In this document: positions 46,224-56,279 of the stretch, in pieces | Layout of the letters: each line of letters begins with the position of its first letter | Numbering within the stretch: position 1 is the stretch's first letter | Source of the DNA: Acinetobacter sp. UBA801 | GTDB taxonomy: Bacteria; Pseudomonadota; Gammaproteobacteria; Pseudomonadales; Moraxellaceae | Length of the DNA: 64,000 nt | NCBI GenBank assembly: GCA_002296655.1 | Contig: DBIN01000019.1 | Span: forward strand, 1 to 64,000 | Direction of reading: 5' to 3' | Program-made: the position numbers and the translations under genes | Notes under the pieces: generated by a model | Database searches by the model: none | Told to the model about the DNA's origin: nothing | What the model saw: only the letters and a program-made list of their open reading frames with translations

Positions 46224-47489
46224 TTATTGGCGGATTTGACCATCACCAAACACCACCCATTTTTGTGAGGTTAAACCTTCTAAACCGACAGGCCCACGGG
46301 TATGAATTTTATCGGTAGAGATCCCAATTTCAGCGCCTAAACCATATTCAAAACCATCGGCAAAGCGTGTAGAAGCGTTAATCATGACTGAACTTGAATC
46401 TACTGCAGCCAAGAATTGACGCGCTAAACTAAAGTTTTCAGTAATAATGGCATCGGTATGATGTGAGCCATATTTATTGATATGTTCAATCGCCTCATCT
46501 ATGCCTGAAACCACTTTAACCGCCAAAATTGGACCTAGATATTCGGTGTACCAGTCTTCTTCTGTGGCAGTTTTGACAGTCGTGCCTAAAATCTTTTGAG
46601 TTGCAGGGCAGCCGCGTAATTCGACTTGTTTTTCTGCATACAGCTCGGCAATGCGTGGCAAGAATTGTGCAGCAACAGCTTCATCGACCAACAAAGTTTC
46701 CATCGCATTGCAGACACCATAACGGTGAGTTTTTGCATTCAAAGCAATAGGCAGGGCTTTTTGTAAATCGGCCTGTGCTTCCACAAATACGTGACAGTTA
46801 CCATCCAAATGTTTAATCACTGGAATACGTGCTTCATTGCTGATCCGTTCAATCAGACTTTTACCGCCACGTGGCACAATCACATCTACATATTCAGACA
46901 TGGTAATTAATTGCCCAACAGCAGCACGATCTGAAGTGTTAATCACTTGCACAGATGTTTCTGGCAAGCCCGAAGTTTTTAAACCGTGTTGAATTGCAGC
47001 AGCAATCGCTTGGTTCGATTTCAGAGCTTCAGAACCACCACGTAAAATAATCGCATTGCCTGACTTTAACGCCAAAGACGCCGCTTCTAGGGTCACGTTG
47101 GGACGTGATTCGTAAATCATGCCCACCACTCCTAGTGGCACCCGCATTTTACCCAATTGAATACCTGATGGACGGTAAGCCATATCAGTAATTTCTCCAA
47201 TTGGATCCATGAGGCCAATCACATCTTTTAGACCTTGTAACATGCCTTTAAAACGTGCGGGGTTAAGTTCTAAGCGATCAAGCAGTGCGCTATCTAAGTT
47301 GTTGTTACGACCTTTGGTCATATCCATTTGGTTGGCAGCTAGAATAGCGGACTCGCTATTTTCCAACGCCGTATAAATAGCCGATAACGCATTGTTTTTA
47401 GATTGGGTAGAAGCGCTTGCTAAGACACGAGAGGCTTGGCGTGCTTGTTGTCCTACCGTTTGCATATATTGTTCAATAGACTCTTGCAT
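46224..47489 (-). CDS. proA: Gamma-glutamyl phosphate reductase
   Basis: A 421-residue NADPH-dependent enzyme of the aldehyde dehydrogenase superfamily, making glutamate-5-semialdehyde in proline synthesis. Markers: [20 protein letters not shown] (about residue 115), [14 protein letters not shown] loop, the catalytic Cys in [11 protein letters not shown] (about 260) and [22 protein letters not shown] near the C-terminus. ATG 47489 gives family length; the frame runs 31 codons further without similarity. No proB beside it. Divergent from the hydrolase gene. Confidence 0.95.
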   Translation of the reverse strand: MQESIEQYMQTVGQQARQASRVLASASTQSKNNALSAIYTALENSESAILAANQMDMTKGRNNNLDSALLDRLELNPARFKGMLQGLKDVIGLMDPIGEITDMAYRPSGIQLGKMRVPLGVVGMIYESRPNVTLEAASLALKSGNAIILRGGSEALKSNQAIAAAIQHGLKTSGLPETSVQVINTSDRAAVGQLITMSEYVDVIVPRGGKSLIERISNEARIPVIKHLDGNCHVFVEAQADLQKALPIALNAKTHRYGVCNAMETLLVDEAVAAQFLPRIAELYAEKQVELRGCPATQKILGTTVKTATEEDWYTEYLGPILAVKVVSGIDEAIEHINKYGSHHTDAIITENFSLARQFLAAVDSSSVMINASTRFADGFEYGLGAEIGISTDKIHTRGPVGLEGLTSQKWVVFGDGQIRQ

Positions 47490-47830
47490 AGCGGTTTGAT
47501 CACTTAGAAATTTCAATTCGATATTAACAGTCTGTGCCTGCACAATGAAGCATCTCGGTAGAAAATCGACTAAATTGTTCAATCTTTAAATATTTTTCAA
47601 TGCTTTCATCTTTAAAATAAATATTTTGAAATGCTTTATACTTTAAAAGTAGATGAGCGGTCATAGAAAATGTTGCGTATAAAATCAGCACCTGTATAGA
47701 ATGATGCGATAACGACATTGATGTCATTCACAACAATAAGCAAGATGCCACTTTAATTCAGATAAGTGGGTAATCGTTCAATGACGAACACTTGCACAAT
47801 AAAAATAAAATGCGCATGGAGGTAAGGAAT
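47490..47830. other. Divergent intergenic region between proA and the hydrolase gene
   Basis: 341 bp without a convincing gene on either strand. It is very AT-rich near 47580-47660. It must contain both divergent promoters; a TATAAA at about 47675-47680 is a possible plus-strand -10 element without a clear -35. Confidence 0.35.
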
Positions 47831-49165
47831 ATGAATTCCATGATCCAGATGGACACGGACGTACAGGACGCAAGTTCGCATCTCTGTTTTTTTGATATTT
47901 ATGATAAACACAGTTTTAAACAACCCGCTCGCACCACTTGGATCAATGGCTGGAAAGTGGAATACATGGCGATTGCACAGCCTGAAACTGCTCATTTAAC
48001 TCCTATTGTGATTGTTGGCGGGGCATTCCAGAATTTTAATTCTTATAAATACTGCGTAGAGCAACTATTTCGTGCTGGCCCGATTATTTTAATTGATATG
48101 CCTTCTATGGGGGCTAATCAGCAAATGATCAATGTTGAAACAGGTGAGTCTGCAGGAACGCTAGAACTGCATGATTTAGGTCAGATGTTGGGTGATTGGC
48201 TGGATATTGTCGGCTTAGATAAAGTATCCGTCATGGGCATGTCATTGGGTTCGGTGGTGGCGTCCTGTTTGGCAGATCAGCGCCCTGAATTGATTGACCG
48301 CATGATTTTAATGGGGGTGATGCAAAAGACCCGTAAAAGTTGGCGCATGTTGCTTGAAGAATCGCTGCATTTAATGAAAGAGCAACGCATGGATGAGTTT
48401 GGTCAGGCGGTGATTTTGTACTTGGTCAATCATGCCAAAATGGAACAAACTCGCATGTCTCCGACTGCTAAGCGTTTGTTTTACCGACAAATGGCCGACT
48501 TTACCGCCACAGAGCAAGATCGCTACGATGTGAACTGCAACCGTTTATTGCGTTTAACCAATGTGCCAATTCCACAATGTAAGGTTTTGGTGGCGTGTGG
48601 GCAATATGACAGTTTTACCTTACCACATGAAAATGCCAATTTCGCGTTGCAATGCCCGAACATGGAGTTTGCCATGATTGCCAATGCAGATCATGTGCCG
48701 CAATTACAGCGTCGTAAAGAAACCATGAATTTATTTGCGGCCTTTTTAAGCCATGAATCTATTCAGGAATTAGATGGCATTATTCCTATGACACGTGCCC
48801 AGTTGTTGACGATGGAACGTCGTGGTGAAGCGCGTATTCGGGTGCAAAATCCACAAAGTCATTTGCAGTATCGTCATTCTGATTTGAAAATTGCTACGCA
48901 CATTGTCGATTTAAACTTCTTTGGTGTATTGCTTGATTTTGAAAATGCTGCGTTGGCTGCACAGGCAGCACAGTTTGAACGAGATATGGCCTTAGAATTA
49001 CAGGATGAAGAAGGCAGTTTTGGTATTGAATGTTTAATTTTTGAAAGCCAAGGGCAACAATTACGTGCATTATTTAAGCATGGTAGTTTTGAAGTGGCAG
49101 AGCGTTTGTTACGTTATGTGGAACGTCAAAAAGCGGCTGCGCAAAATTTGGAATACGCCTGTTAG
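47831..49165 (+). CDS. Alpha/beta hydrolase with a C-terminal PilZ-like domain
   Basis: 444 residues. Residues about 35-310 form an alpha/beta hydrolase: PIVIVGGAFQNFNSYKY, LIDMPSMGANQQ, the nucleophile elbow GMSLGS (Ser about 139), an acid in ACGQYDSF and the His in NADHVPQLQRR. From about 320 a separate domain follows with RRGEARIRV (R-x3-R at about 328-332) and DLNFFG at about 360, reminiscent of the PilZ RxxxR...D/NxSxxG c-di-GMP motif, but with Asn in place of Ser. GGAGG lies eight bases before ATG 47831. Substrate and ligand are unknown. Confidence 0.75.
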   Translation: MNSMIQMDTDVQDASSHLCFFDIYDKHSFKQPARTTWINGWKVEYMAIAQPETAHLTPIVIVGGAFQNFNSYKYCVEQLFRAGPIILIDMPSMGANQQMINVETGESAGTLELHDLGQMLGDWLDIVGLDKVSVMGMSLGSVVASCLADQRPELIDRMILMGVMQKTRKSWRMLLEESLHLMKEQRMDEFGQAVILYLVNHAKMEQTRMSPTAKRLFYRQMADFTATEQDRYDVNCNRLLRLTNVPIPQCKVLVACGQYDSFTLPHENANFALQCPNMEFAMIANADHVPQLQRRKETMNLFAAFLSHESIQELDGIIPMTRAQLLTMERRGEARIRVQNPQSHLQYRHSDLKIATHIVDLNFFGVLLDFENAALAAQAAQFERDMALELQDEEGSFGIECLIFESQGQQLRALFKHGSFEVAERLLRYVERQKAAAQNLEYAC

Positions 49166-49211
49166 TAGTCGGTGCAATCATTGGCTGAGTTTGAAATTGT
49201 TCATAACAAAT

Positions 49212-49250
49212 AGAAAAAAATAGCGTATTAAACCACGCTATTTTTTTTGT
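49212..49250. terminator. Bidirectional terminator between the hydrolase and methyltransferase genes
   Basis: AAAATAGCGT/ACGCTATTTT hairpin with long A- and T-runs on both sides; it slightly overlaps the 3' end of the minus-strand methyltransferase. Confidence 0.85.
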
Positions 49251-50169
49251 AGGCATGAATCATCCAAACTAAATCGCCTAAATGTTCTGTCGTTGTTTTT
49301 TCTAAAGAGGTATTTGAAAAATACAGTTGTGGTTGTTCTAGCTGCACCTGTTCAAAACCTGCGCTTTGAAAAAATTCAGTTAATTCCTGCGGAGATTGAA
49401 AGTGGAAGGTGAAAGCACTGCGTGATATCAACTTCAATAAACGGCTGCAGTTCCAAATAAAGTTGGCGAGCTTGTTCTTTACAGGTTCAGGGTAAATATC
49501 GGTTAAATAATGCAGTTCTGGAAAGTTTTGAGTGTAGTTACACATGCCATTTAACAGCTTATGTAGCATGTCTTTGGTAAAATAGTTAATTAAACCCTCA
49601 CTAATAAGCACCAAGGGCTGCGAGTGATCAAAATATTCAAAAATGTTTTGGAAAGATTCACTGAAAATGTCACCTGTGAGCACTTCAGGTGCATCGTGGT
49701 CAATTTTTCGTAAGGCTTGAGTTTTAATTTGCGCCATATCGGGCAAATCCAGTTCACGGTAATTTAGTTCAGGATATTTTTGTCGAAAATTCCAGCTACG
49801 TGGTGACAGTCCTGATGCAATTTCGAGTACTTGTAGTTGTGGATGCTGCTGAATCAGTTGGCTCAAATGTGCATCAATCATTTGGTGACGTTGTTTGAGG
49901 GTGCTGCGCATACTGCCGCCCACATGACGTTCTGCCCAGTTTTCTAAAGGATGTACCAATTTGGCTAAAAACTTGCCTTTTCGGGTCGCAAATACAGGAT
50001 GTGAAATCCCCATTTGATACCAGATATATCCCGTGTAGTGTGCGGTAAAAGAAATATGTCGATGTTTGGACAATGCAGTCGTGTCTGAGTGAGTTGGTTT
50101 ATCATCCGAGTTATGCATTTCGGTGCTTTTTTCTGTTGCGATTTTGCTGTTCAGGAGTGTTTTTGTCAT
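49228..50169 (-). CDS. Leucine carboxyl methyltransferase (LCM)-family SAM methyltransferase
   Basis: 313 residues. After a polar N-terminus of about 40 residues come FTAHYTGYIWYQMGIS and the LCM-type HPLENWAERHVGG segment. The SAM site is LQVLEIASGLSPRSW (about residues 110-124), then LNYRELDLPDM and VLISEGLINYF (about 185). This Ppm1/Tcmp-like family methylates small molecules or protein C-termini; in bacteria some act on secondary metabolites. The substrate is not evident. The start could also be the internal Met at residue 18. Convergent with the hydrolase gene. Confidence 0.8.
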   Translation of the reverse strand: MTKTLLNSKIATEKSTEMHNSDDKPTHSDTTALSKHRHISFTAHYTGYIWYQMGISHPVFATRKGKFLAKLVHPLENWAERHVGGSMRSTLKQRHQMIDAHLSQLIQQHPQLQVLEIASGLSPRSWNFRQKYPELNYRELDLPDMAQIKTQALRKIDHDAPEVLTGDIFSESFQNIFEYFDHSQPLVLISEGLINYFTKDMLHKLLNGMCNYTQNFPELHYLTDIYPEPVKNKLANFIWNCSRLLKLISRSAFTFHFQSPQELTEFFQSAGFEQVQLEQPQLYFSNTSLEKTTTEHLGDLVWMIHAYKKNSVV

Positions 50170-50283
50170 TTTCGTCTAGACCTTAATTGTTTGAATGGTG
50201 GTCGTTGTCTTTTTAGGCATGCTTTGACACTCAAGTTGCGGTGTCATGCATATACTCAAAATAGAATAAGTTCATCATAATCA

Positions 50284-50310
50284 AAAAGGAACACGCTGTC
50301 GTGTTCCTTT
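50284..50310 (-). terminator. nagZ terminator
   Basis: AAAGGAACACG/CGTGTTCCTTT, 11 bp with a four-base loop, then TTTTT on the minus strand, 54 bp after the nagZ stop. Confidence 0.85.
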
Positions 50311-50363
50311 GTCGTATAAATGCTGTGAAAAAAGTGCAGGTGTATGGTTAGTTTGTGGCTGTC

Positions 50364-51467
50364 TCACGTTGCAGCGTTTTTAGTGCTACTTGAATAATTG
50401 GTCGGGTCGTGACTGGTTTGCGCTGCCAGTAGCGCGGCACTTTGTTCTTTAAATGCCAAGATACGATCACGGACGCTTCGCCATTCATCGCCTAAATCCA
50501 AAACATCAGTAATCTTAAACTCCGTACTGAGTTCGGGGATTTTACCGCGCATACGTTCTAAACGTGTCTGATTAGGCAAGGGTAAATCGGTAATCGCACT
50601 TAAAGCCAATCGTTGTGCTGCACGATTGTTGCAGACCAGTCCCATGTCACAACCTGCGACTAAAGCGGCATGAATACGCGCATCGGCATCACCTGCTACA
50701 CAAGCGGCCTGCATGCTTAAATCATCTGAAAAAAGTACCCCATCATAGCCCAAGTCTTTGCGAAGCACTTGCTGTAACCAAAATTCAGAAAAACCTGCAG
50801 GGTTCGGATCGACCTGATCATAAATGACATGCGCAGGCATGAGAGCATCTAGTTGATTCTGCAGTTGCAGAAAGGTTTGCATATCCTGTTGCTGAATTTC
50901 GGCAAAAGAACGTGAATCTATCGCAGCAGCAACGTGAGAGTCGGCTTTAACTGAACCGTGTCCAGGAAAGTGTTTGCCTGTAGTTGCCATTCCCGCATGA
51001 TGCATTCCACGTAAAAAGGCATCTGCCAAAGCAATAATATTGGCAGGACAAGCAGCAAAAGCGCGATCTCCAATTACATCACTGACGCCATTTAGATCTA
51101 AAACGGGCGCAAAACTAAAATCAATGCCTACTGCTAATACTTCGGTGGCCATCAACCAGCCACATTCTTCGACTAAATCTAAGGCACGTTCAGGTTCGCT
51201 TTGATATAACTCGCCAAATCTGCCCATAGCAGGCAATAAGGTAAAACCTTGTTTCAAGCGTTGTACGCGTCCGCCTTCCTGATCCACTGCAATTAAAATA
51301 TCAGGGCGCACCTGACGCATGTGGTCGGTCAGATCGCGTACTTGCGCAGGAGATTGGATATTTCGGGCAAATAAAATCACGCCACCGACTTGCGGAGCGC
51401 TTAATAGTTCAATATCTTCTTGAGTAAGTTCTGTGCCAGCGATGTCGAGCATCAATGCGCCAATCAT
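50364..51467 (-). CDS. nagZ: Beta-N-acetylhexosaminidase NagZ
   Basis: A 367-residue glycoside hydrolase family 3 enzyme of peptidoglycan recycling, releasing GlcNAc from anhydromuropeptides in the cytoplasm. The products can influence AmpC induction in species with an AmpR circuit. The TIM barrel shows GVILFARNIQSPAQV, AVDQEGGRVQRL (residues about 60-71), TGKHFPGHGS with the catalytic His (about 160) and the nucleophile Asp in FSDDLSM (about 248). No signal peptide, as expected. It is slightly longer than E. coli NagZ at the C-terminus. Confidence 0.94.
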   Translation of the reverse strand: MIGALMLDIAGTELTQEDIELLSAPQVGGVILFARNIQSPAQVRDLTDHMRQVRPDILIAVDQEGGRVQRLKQGFTLLPAMGRFGELYQSEPERALDLVEECGWLMATEVLAVGIDFSFAPVLDLNGVSDVIGDRAFAACPANIIALADAFLRGMHHAGMATTGKHFPGHGSVKADSHVAAAIDSRSFAEIQQQDMQTFLQLQNQLDALMPAHVIYDQVDPNPAGFSEFWLQQVLRKDLGYDGVLFSDDLSMQAACVAGDADARIHAALVAGCDMGLVCNNRAAQRLALSAITDLPLPNQTRLERMRGKIPELSTEFKITDVLDLGDEWRSVRDRILAFKEQSAALLAAQTSHDPTNYSSSTKNAAT

Positions 51468-51661
51468 ATTGGGTGTCCGTATTCGATTTTTATCAATAAA
51501 AAAACAATACCTGAATTCTGCAATGATTTGCTACATTTTGACAGCACAGATTATGATAAAACTACACGACAGACCTAAATTAAGTTGTATAAGATTTTGA
51601 ATCTGCTCAATTCATTGTGAAAAGCAGAGATTGGTCAAAAACCAAGGACGTAAATATTTTT

Positions 51662-53866
51662 ATGAAACTTCAAACCATCGCTTGTGCGGTTGCGATAGCA
51701 ACTGGCGGTTTTTTCTTTTCTCACGCCATTAACGAGGCAATTGCAGCCAATAATACCGCTGTCGTTGCTAACAGTATTGTGCCGACGCAGGAGCAAGCAT
51801 TGGTTTCGCGTCAATTGGCGACCTTGGTCGATCGTCAGCATTATTTAAATCAGCGTTTAGATGCCGCGACGTCGCAGCGCATTTTTGATTTTTATATCGA
51901 CAGTCTAGACCCAGACCATACTTTGTTTTTGGCTAAAGAAGTTGAGCAATACCGCAAACAATATGCCCCAACTTTTGGTGCGTCCTTAAAGGCAGGGAAT
52001 TTGGCTGGGCCGTATCAAATTCATGCACAGTATCGTGAGCGTTTAAAACAGTTTTATCATTTCATGTTGGCAGAGCTGAAAAAACCACAAAATTTAAAAC
52101 AGCCAAATGTCAGTATTGAAACAGATCGTGAAAAAGCACCGTTCTTTAAAACAGAAGCAGAAATGCGTGCACACTGGCAAAAAATGCTAGTGTCACAGCT
52201 CATTAACCTGACCATTAGCAAAGAAGAAGAATTAGCAAAACAAAAAGCCATTAAAGACAATCCCGAATTGACCAATGGGCAAGATTTGGCTAGCCCTGAA
52301 GATTTGACTCCAGTGCAAACGTTAACCAAACGTTATACCCGTCAGTTAGAGCGTATGAATCGTTTAAAGAGTGATGATGTACTGGACAAAACTTTAAATG
52401 CGATGATGCTGACTTATGATCCGCATAGTAACTTCTTTCCGCCGGTTGATGCGATGGAGCTAAACCGTCAAACGACTTTACAGCTGGAAGGGATTGGGGT
52501 GTCGATTCGTCCTGAACGGGGCAATGAAGATTACACCAAAATTGAAACCATTGTTGAGGGTGGCCCTGCCAGCAAAACAGGGCAGGTGAAATCGGGTGAC
52601 CGCATTATTGGTGTGGCACAAGATGGCGAAAAAATGGTGGATGTTGTGGGTTGGCCGAGCAATGAAATTGTTGGGCTGATTCGCGGTAAACGCGGCACCA
52701 AAGTCACTGTACGATTGTTGGGTGCAGGTGCGGCCATGAATCAGGCGCGTAATGTCACCATTATACGTGATGTGATTCAAGAAGAAGATGCGGGAGTTCG
52801 TTCGCGGACCATTGACATCAAACGTGATGGTCAAACCTATACCTATGGTGTGATTGAAATTCCATCGTTTTATTTGAATTATCGTGCGCGTCGGGCAGGT
52901 AATGAGTATCGCTCGGTGTCGGAAGATACCAACAATGCCCTGAAAAGTTTGGCGGCCAAAAATGTCGCAGGGATTATTGTCGATTTACGTAACAATCCTG
53001 GCGGTTCACTCGAAGAAGTGGCGCGTATGCTCGGGCAAGTGATTAAGTCTGGTCCTGTGGTGCAAATCCGTGATGGCAATGGCAATGTGAGTGTGTTTGA
53101 AGATGACGATGGCGGTGCACAGACTTATGCAGGCCCATTGGCGGTGATGATTAACTTAGCTTCAGCCTCTGCTAGTGAAATTTATTCTGCAGCAATTCAG
53201 GATTATCAACGCGGGATTGTGATTGGTAGTACCACCACAGGTAAAGGCACAGCGCAGGTACAACTTGACTCCTTGGCCTATGGTCAGGCGACCTTAACTC
53301 AACGTAAGTTCTACCGTATTACGGGCGGCAGTACTCAAAACAAAGGTGTGATTCCAGACATTAAACTGGTTGATATTTACAATGATGAGTTTGGTGAGCG
53401 TAAAGCTAAAAATGCCTTGAAATGGGATACCATTCCAACTGCGCCATTTAAGCGTGAAGGTTCAGTGCAGCCATATATCACCAAGTTGAGTCAATTATCA
53501 CAGCAACGTGTTACGCTTGATCCACAATTTCAATATTTAGAACAACGTAAGCAAATTGCCAAACAAACTGAAGATCGCAAAAGCATTGTTTTAGATATTG
53601 AACAACGCAGAGCCGAGTTGCTGGCTTTGGAACAACAAACGCTGGCTGCGGAAAACAAACGCCGTCAGGAAACAGGTTTGAAACCATTTGCCAATTGGGA
53701 AAGCTATCAGGCATCCATTGATGCTTTGGCAGAAGCGCGTGCCAAAATGAAGGCAGCACAACGCCCTGCTTTGCCTGAGGAGGAAGCTTTTGTGATTGAA
53801 GCAGCACAGGTTTTGCAAGACTATGCCATGTTACAAAAAAGTGTTTCTGAGCCGAATCAATCTTAA
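51662..53866 (+). CDS. prc: Carboxy-terminal processing protease (Prc/Tsp, S41)
   Basis: 734 residues with a signal peptide (LQTIACAVAIATGGFFF, cleavage after about residue 29), so periplasmic. The N-terminal domain (about 40-235) precedes a PDZ domain (about 235-330, GIGVSIRPE...IVEGGPASKTGQVKSGDRI). The S41 catalytic core follows: VDLRNNPGG, the nucleophile Ser in SASASEIYS (about 505) and Lys in TTGKGTAQ (about 528). A DUF3340-type C-terminal segment completes it. The enzyme trims C-termini and regulates peptidoglycan hydrolases. ATG 51662 fits the signal peptide; GTG 51617 would bury it. Confidence 0.94.
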   Translation: MKLQTIACAVAIATGGFFFSHAINEAIAANNTAVVANSIVPTQEQALVSRQLATLVDRQHYLNQRLDAATSQRIFDFYIDSLDPDHTLFLAKEVEQYRKQYAPTFGASLKAGNLAGPYQIHAQYRERLKQFYHFMLAELKKPQNLKQPNVSIETDREKAPFFKTEAEMRAHWQKMLVSQLINLTISKEEELAKQKAIKDNPELTNGQDLASPEDLTPVQTLTKRYTRQLERMNRLKSDDVLDKTLNAMMLTYDPHSNFFPPVDAMELNRQTTLQLEGIGVSIRPERGNEDYTKIETIVEGGPASKTGQVKSGDRIIGVAQDGEKMVDVVGWPSNEIVGLIRGKRGTKVTVRLLGAGAAMNQARNVTIIRDVIQEEDAGVRSRTIDIKRDGQTYTYGVIEIPSFYLNYRARRAGNEYRSVSEDTNNALKSLAAKNVAGIIVDLRNNPGGSLEEVARMLGQVIKSGPVVQIRDGNGNVSVFEDDDGGAQTYAGPLAVMINLASASASEIYSAAIQDYQRGIVIGSTTTGKGTAQVQLDSLAYGQATLTQRKFYRITGGSTQNKGVIPDIKLVDIYNDEFGERKAKNALKWDTIPTAPFKREGSVQPYITKLSQLSQQRVTLDPQFQYLEQRKQIAKQTEDRKSIVLDIEQRRAELLALEQQTLAAENKRRQETGLKPFANWESYQASIDALAEARAKMKAAQRPALPEEEAFVIEAAQVLQDYAMLQKSVSEPNQS

Positions 53867-53892
53867 AAATCTTAGAACCTTAATCAAATAGA

Positions 53893-53921
53893 GCCAGCAG
53901 CTAAAAGTTGCTGGTTTTTTT
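53893..53921 (+). terminator. prc terminator
   Basis: CCAGCAGCT/AGTTGCTGG stem of nine pairs with a three-base loop, followed by TTTTTTTT. Confidence 0.85.
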
Positions 53922-54033
53922 TCCTAAAGCGAAAAGTAAAGTGACAAGATGTGTGTATAGCTTTGAGTTAGACAGCTGTACGCAGTTTAAAATTGCCATT
54001 CTTTCGTGATGAGATATTAATATTTGACTATTG

Positions 54034-54062
54034 ACCAAGGCGTAATTGTATTAGATTCTAAA
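54034..54062 (+). promoter_or_regulatory. Candidate promoter of the MHYT-GGDEF-EAL gene
   Basis: TTGACT (54034-54039), 17 bases, TGTATT (54057-54062), 125 bp before the start codon. The 320-bp gap it lies in otherwise holds only the prc terminator and no supported gene. Confidence 0.35.
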
Positions 54063-54186
54063 GGCAATGCGGTCTTTGTTAGATCAATCCGCCGTTCAGG
54101 TTGCTTTTTAGTTATTGTTTATAAGAGAGTGTGAGATTGAGTAACCGAAAAGCAATAAAATATAACAGGTATGGATACATCTAATT

Positions 54187-56250
54187 ATGCATGTACATTA
54201 TGATTTGAGCTTGTTAATTGGCTCGGTGGCAATCTCAGTATTGGCCTGCTATTTTGCAGTGTCTGTTGAGCAAATGCTGTTTCAAAATGTACAACAACAA
54301 CTCAAAAAAATTGCATTAATCATGAGTGGTTTGCTGCTGGGTGCGGCAGTGTGGTGTATGCACTTTGTGGGCATATTGGCATGCCAATTACCTGCACCGT
54401 ATCAATTTGATCTTAGCTTTACGACCCTGTCTTTTATTATTGCATTTATCGCCTCTACGTTTGCGGTTTGGCTGACTGCGCGATCGACTTTGTCTATAGC
54501 ACGCTTAATCCTTAGCGGCATTTTGATGGGGTTGGGCATTTCAGGCATGCACTATACGGGTATGATGGGAATTCAGGTAGAAGGTTACCGTAGTTATTAT
54601 GATCCCACGATCGTTTTACTGTCTGTATTGGTGGCGATTGGTGGGGCAATAGTTACCTTTTGGTTTATGTTCCGTTCGAATTACAGCTTGCGGCGTCAGG
54701 CACAATATAAAATTTTCATTGCGGTGCTCATGAGTCTGAGCATTGTTGCCATGCATTATATTGGCATGGAAGCACTGCATTTTTACTCCACAGCCGAGTT
54801 GCCTCAATCAAGGAATTTCCAGATGGGGCAAGGGTCAGCCTTGTTGGTGGTCATTTTAGTGACCAGTCTTATTTTTGCTGCTGCGGTGGGCGTATCTTTA
54901 TTGGAACTGCGCTTAGAAGAAAAAAGCAGACAATTGTCTTTGGCCAATCGAGAATTAGCCAATCAGGCAGTCAAAGATAACCTGACCAAATTGCCTAACC
55001 GTTCATATTTGGCCGAATATGCACAATTGCTTTTTTCTGAACATCGGCAAAAAAACACTAAAATTGCGTTTTTGTATATTGACTTAGACCGCTTTAAGGC
55101 GGTGAATGACGTATTTGGGCATCATGTTGGCGATCAATTACTGATTCAGCTGTCGAAACGTGTGCAATCCCACTTGGGTGAAAATACCCAGTTATTAAGA
55201 ATTGGTGGTGATGAATTTCTTTTGGTGATAGAACATACCGATATTGCCGAAGCCACTGCCATTTCTGAAAAAATATTGGAACTGATTCAGCAAGGTTTTT
55301 TAATTGCGGGCAAGGTCATTCATATTTCAGGCAGTATTGGCATTGCCATGTATCCAGAGCATGGTACCAATTTGCAAGATATTTTAATGAATGCCGATGC
55401 CGCTATGCTGACCTCTAAATATCAGGGGCGTAACACCAGTTCAGTCTTTAATTATGATCTGGAGTTACTTGAGGCCAAAAGCCAAAGTAAGTTGATTAAT
55501 GATTTATATAAAGCAGTTGAACAACAACAATTTAAGCTGTTCTATCAGCCAAAGTTTAAAGCCGCTGACCATAAAATTTGTGGTGTAGAAGCTTTAATTC
55601 GTTGGTATCACCCTGTGCATGGTTTACTTACCCCAAATATGTTTATTAAAGGGGCTGAAAAAACGGGTTTGATTATTCAAATTGGCTATTGGGCGCTAGA
55701 AGAAGCCTTTAAACAAATTCAAATTTGGGAAAGGTTGGGCGCACCGTTATTTCCTGTGGCTGTGAATTTATCGGCAGTGCAGTTTGAACATAAGCACCTG
55801 TTTTCTACTTTAGAAAACTTATTTAAACGCTATGAGATTCAACCTAAACACTTGATGATTGAAGTGACTGAAAGTACAGCAATGCATCATATTGAATCGA
55901 GTATTCGTAGTTTTGAACGTTTGCGTCAAATGGGGATTCAATTGGCGATTGATGATTTTGGTACAGGACATTCGAGTTTCTTGTATTTGAAGAAATTGCC
56001 CGTCGATGAGTTGAAAATTGACCGTGCTTTTATTTTAGACTTACGTTTGGACAGCAAAGAAGAATTAATTTTAGAAAGTATTATTCAGTTGGCGATTAAA
56101 CTAGGTTTGACGGTGACTGCTGAAGGAGTGGAAACGCCGTTACAAGCTGAAATTTTAACCCGTTTAGGCTGTCAGCAATTGCAGGGCTATTTATTGGGCT
56201 TACCTATGGATGTTGAGCATTTAGAAGAGTTGTTTAAACATTCGACTTAA
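54187..56250 (+). CDS. MHYT-GGDEF-EAL cyclic-di-GMP turnover protein
   Basis: 687 residues. The N-terminal half is a MHYT sensor: seven predicted membrane helices with three copies of the motif (WCMHFVGI about residue 58, SGMHYTGM about 119, VAMHYIGM about 197), thought to bind metal and sense gases. A GGDEF domain follows (intact IGGDEFLLV, about 338) and then an EAL domain (intact VEALIRW, about 466, and DDFGTGHSSF). Both catalytic signatures are complete, so it may make or degrade c-di-GMP, with net activity set by the sensor. It stands alone; targets are unknown. Confidence 0.92.
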   Translation: MHVHYDLSLLIGSVAISVLACYFAVSVEQMLFQNVQQQLKKIALIMSGLLLGAAVWCMHFVGILACQLPAPYQFDLSFTTLSFIIAFIASTFAVWLTARSTLSIARLILSGILMGLGISGMHYTGMMGIQVEGYRSYYDPTIVLLSVLVAIGGAIVTFWFMFRSNYSLRRQAQYKIFIAVLMSLSIVAMHYIGMEALHFYSTAELPQSRNFQMGQGSALLVVILVTSLIFAAAVGVSLLELRLEEKSRQLSLANRELANQAVKDNLTKLPNRSYLAEYAQLLFSEHRQKNTKIAFLYIDLDRFKAVNDVFGHHVGDQLLIQLSKRVQSHLGENTQLLRIGGDEFLLVIEHTDIAEATAISEKILELIQQGFLIAGKVIHISGSIGIAMYPEHGTNLQDILMNADAAMLTSKYQGRNTSSVFNYDLELLEAKSQSKLINDLYKAVEQQQFKLFYQPKFKAADHKICGVEALIRWYHPVHGLLTPNMFIKGAEKTGLIIQIGYWALEEAFKQIQIWERLGAPLFPVAVNLSAVQFEHKHLFSTLENLFKRYEIQPKHLMIEVTESTAMHHIESSIRSFERLRQMGIQLAIDDFGTGHSSFLYLKKLPVDELKIDRAFILDLRLDSKEELILESIIQLAIKLGLTVTAEGVETPLQAEILTRLGCQQLQGYLLGLPMDVEHLEELFKHST

Positions 56251-56279
56251 GTTAGCGATCATGCTACCGCTCAAGCTAG

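Noticed and set aside
54034..54147. 36-codon plus-strand ORF starting TTG with protein-like composition (LTIDQGVIVLDSKGNAV)
   Set aside because: No ribosome site, a TTG start that doubles as a -35 box, and no family I recognise; it could be a remnant but the support is too thin.
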